NCBI RefSeq assembly: GCF_041080625.1
Contig: NZ_CP163518.1
Location: 7,061,501-7,125,500 of the forward strand
Direction: 5' to 3'
Source of the DNA: Streptomyces sp. CG1
GTDB lineage: Bacteria > Actinomycetota > Actinomycetes > Streptomycetales > Streptomycetaceae
Length of the DNA: 64,000 bases
Shown here piece after piece: positions 62,044-64,000 of this stretch (positions are counted from its first letter, which is position 1; each line of letters opens with the position of its first letter). The notes beneath the pieces are model-generated. The model was not told the origin of the DNA and did no database searches. It saw only the letters and a list, made by a program, of their open reading frames with translations. The translations under genes were made by a program, and so were the position numbers.

Positions 62044-63762
62044 CTACGCCACGTCTCGCCGCAGCCGGAACCAGTAGAAGCCGTGCCCCGCGAGGGTGAG
62101 CAGGTACGGCAGTTCACCGATCGCCGGGAAGCGGACCCCGCCGAACAGCTCGACCGGGTGCCGCCCGCAGAACCGGCTCAGGTCCAGCTCGGTCGGCTGG
62201 GCGAAGCGCGAGAAGTTGTGGACGCACAGCACGAGGTCGTCGTCTCCCTCCTTTGACAAGGGGGCCTCCCGCAGGAACGCGAGCACCGCCGGGTTGGAGG
62301 ACTGCAGTTCGTTGTAGGACCCCAGTCCGAAGGCAGGATTCTGCTTGCGGATCTCGATCATGCGGCGGGTCCAGTGCAGCAGCGAGGACGGCGAGGACAT
62401 CGACGCCTCGACGTTGGTGACCTGGTAGCCGTAGACCGGGTCCATGATCGTGGGCAGGAACAGGCGTCCAGGGTCGCTGGACGAGAAACCCGCGTTGCGG
62501 TCGGGGGTCCACTGCATCGGGGTGCGCACGGCGTCGCGGTCGCCGAGCCAGATGTTGTCGCCCATGCCGATCTCGTCACCGTAGTAGAGGATCGGTGAGC
62601 CGGGCAGGGAGAGCAGGAGCGCGGTGAACAGCTCGATCTGGTTGCGGTCGTTGTCGAGGAGAGGGGCCAGCCGCCGCCGGATGCCGATGTTGGCGCGCAT
62701 CCGTGGGTCCTTGGCGTATTCGGCCCACATGTAGTCGCGCTCTTCGTCGGTGACCATTTCGAGGGTCAGCTCGTCGTGGTTGCGCAGGAAGATGCCCCAC
62801 TGGCAGCCGGAGGGGATGGCCGGAGTCTTGGCGAGGATCTCGGAGACCGGGTAGCGGGATTCACGTCGCACGGCCATGAAGATGCGTGGCATGACCGGGA
62901 AGTGGAAGGCCATGTGGCACTCGTCGCCGCCGGAGGCGTAGTCGCCGAAGTAGTCGACCACGTCCTCGGGCCACTGGTTGGCCTCGGCCAGCAGCACCGT
63001 GTCCGGGTACTGGGTGTCGATCTCCTTGCGCACCCGCCTCAGGAACTGGTGGGTCGCGGGCAGGTTCTCGCAGTTGGTGCCCTCCTGCTGGTACAGGTAC
63101 GGCACGGCGTCGAGCCGGAACCCGTCGATGCCGAGATCCAGCCAGAACCTGAGCGCCGAGATCATCTCCTCCTGCACGGCCGGGTTCTCGTAGTTGAGGT
63201 CCGGCTGGTGCGAGAAGAAGCGATGCCAGTAGTACTGCTTGCGTACCGGGTCGTACGTCCAGTTGGAGGCCTCGGTGTCGACGAAGATGATGCGGGCGTC
63301 CTGGAACTGCTTGTCGTCGTCGGCCCAGACGTAGTAGTCCCCGTACGGACCGTCCGGATCTCGCCTCGACTCCTGGAACCACGGGTGCTGGTCACTGGTG
63401 TGGTTCATGACGAAGTCGATGATCACGCGCATGCCGCGCTGGTGGGCGGCGTCCACGAACTCCACGAAGTCGGCGAGGTCACCGAACTCCGGGAGTACGG
63501 CGGTGTAGTCGGAGACGTCGTAACCGCCGTCCCTGAGCGGGGACTTGAAGAACGGTGGCAGCCACAGGCAGTCCACGCCGAGCCACTGCAGATAGTCCAG
63601 CTTGGCGGTCAGACCCTTCAGGTCGCCGATGCCGTCACCGTCGCTGTCCTGGAAGGAGCGGACCAGGACCTCGTAGAAGACGGCGCGTTTGAACCACTCC
63701 GGGTCCCGGTCCTTGGCGGGAGTGTCCTCGAAGGTGTCCGGAACGGGCTCGTTGACGATCAT
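62044..63762 (-). CDS. treS: Trehalose synthase (maltose alpha-D-glucosyltransferase)
   Basis: GH13 enzyme of 572 residues that isomerises trehalose and maltose. Motifs: [24 protein letters not shown] with the nucleophile Asp, [13 protein letters not shown] with the acid Glu, [11 protein letters not shown]. No fused maltokinase domain, since mak is a separate gene downstream. The ATG at 63762 overlaps the glgE stop (ATGA). GGAGGG is about ten bases upstream. It feeds maltose to Mak. Confidence 0.96.
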   Translation of the reverse strand: MIVNEPVPDTFEDTPAKDRDPEWFKRAVFYEVLVRSFQDSDGDGIGDLKGLTAKLDYLQWLGVDCLWLPPFFKSPLRDGGYDVSDYTAVLPEFGDLADFVEFVDAAHQRGMRVIIDFVMNHTSDQHPWFQESRRDPDGPYGDYYVWADDDKQFQDARIIFVDTEASNWTYDPVRKQYYWHRFFSHQPDLNYENPAVQEEMISALRFWLDLGIDGFRLDAVPYLYQQEGTNCENLPATHQFLRRVRKEIDTQYPDTVLLAEANQWPEDVVDYFGDYASGGDECHMAFHFPVMPRIFMAVRRESRYPVSEILAKTPAIPSGCQWGIFLRNHDELTLEMVTDEERDYMWAEYAKDPRMRANIGIRRRLAPLLDNDRNQIELFTALLLSLPGSPILYYGDEIGMGDNIWLGDRDAVRTPMQWTPDRNAGFSSSDPGRLFLPTIMDPVYGYQVTNVEASMSSPSSLLHWTRRMIEIRKQNPAFGLGSYNELQSSNPAVLAFLREAPLSKEGDDDLVLCVHNFSRFAQPTELDLSRFCGRHPVELFGGVRFPAIGELPYLLTLAGHGFYWFRLRRDVA

Positions 63763-64000
63763 ATTGTGGGTGACCCTCCGATCTGCGGGTTGGACGGTCG
63801 CAGGACGGTGAAGACGTGCGCGGGCCTGTGACCCGGTTCGAGGCGCACATAGTTGGCCCTGCCCCAGTAGTAGGTCTCGCCGGTGAGCTCGTCGCGCACC
63901 GGCACGGACTCGTGCCATTCCAGGCCGAGTTGCGGCATGTCCAACGAGACCGTGGCTTCCTGGGTGTGGTGGGGGTCGAGGTTGGCGACCACCACAACCG
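63759..64000 (-). CDS. glgE: GlgE maltosyltransferase, C-terminal end only
   Basis: About 80 codons, cut by the right edge of the window. The sequence [20 protein letters not shown], then [17 protein letters not shown] and HVFTVLRPS matches the C-terminal beta domain of maltose-1-phosphate maltosyltransferase. GlgE extends alpha-1,4-glucan from maltose 1-phosphate. Its stop overlaps the treS start, giving the order glgE-treS-mak-glgB. Confidence 0.9.
   Translation of the reverse strand, partial: VVVVANLDPHHTQEATVSLDMPQLGLEWHESVPVRDELTGETYYWGRANYVRLEPGHRPAHVFTVLRPSNPQIGGSPTI

Overview
The window is high-GC actinobacterial chromosome, almost certainly Streptomyces. It carries the polar coiled-coil pair scy-filP, a GlgE-pathway operon (glgE-treS-mak-glgB), an icmA gene, an XRE/DUF397/HATPase triplet, and frequent GTG/TTG starts. 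From memory, gene order matches the Streptomyces core chromosome around filP, icmA, pyk2/ackA/pta/pfkA and glgBI. No rRNA, tRNA, CRISPR array or intact insertion sequence was seen.

Layout. 1-3783: two tandem ABC exporter modules on the minus strand, each an ATPase overlapping its permease. 4074-9107: FilP and Scy. 9314-12123: methylmalonyl-CoA epimerase, a thiolase and a MeaB-type GTPase. 12271-20307: MFS pumps with MarR or ArsR partners, a three-gene AIM24 operon, two DUF3817 membrane proteins and an MTH1187 protein. 20494-24118: isobutyryl-CoA mutase large subunit, a TetR regulator and a thioredoxin-TPR protein. 24119-27408: a gene-free, structured stretch of about 620 bases followed by a DUF6230/DUF6114/Ser-rich secreted-protein operon. 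27506-33586: pta-ackA-pyk on the minus strand, divergent from pfkA. 34453-37515: a sugar ABC importer without its own ATPase.

37629-39484 holds a whiJ/abaA-like regulatory triplet. Next to it (39481-41717) is a decayed conflict-type locus: an intact nucleosidase-like gene and an intact four-TM membrane protein gene, divergently arranged, each followed by a broken NB-ARC/TPR fragment. 41690-45551: a CitA/CitB-type two-component system divergent from a DctA dicarboxylate carrier. 45671-48124: TetR plus a 14-TM efflux pump with three near-identical operators between them.

48298-52686 is a probable quinone/electrophile detoxification island: two duplicated nitroreductases, an NmrA-like oxidoreductase, an azoreductase and a MarR regulator. 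One 26-bp motif occurs upstream of the MarR gene and again in the nitroreductase/azoreductase divergent promoter, so a small regulon can be predicted. 53138-57710: DUF2127 protein, MerR-thioredoxin operon and a HelD/HelR-type RNA-polymerase helicase. 58311-64000: the trehalose to alpha-glucan operon.

Central metabolism (propionate/branched-acid handling, lower glycolysis, acetate overflow, glycogen/trehalose) alternates with small regulator-effector modules, most of which carry a visible palindromic operator. All functions are inferred from sequence.
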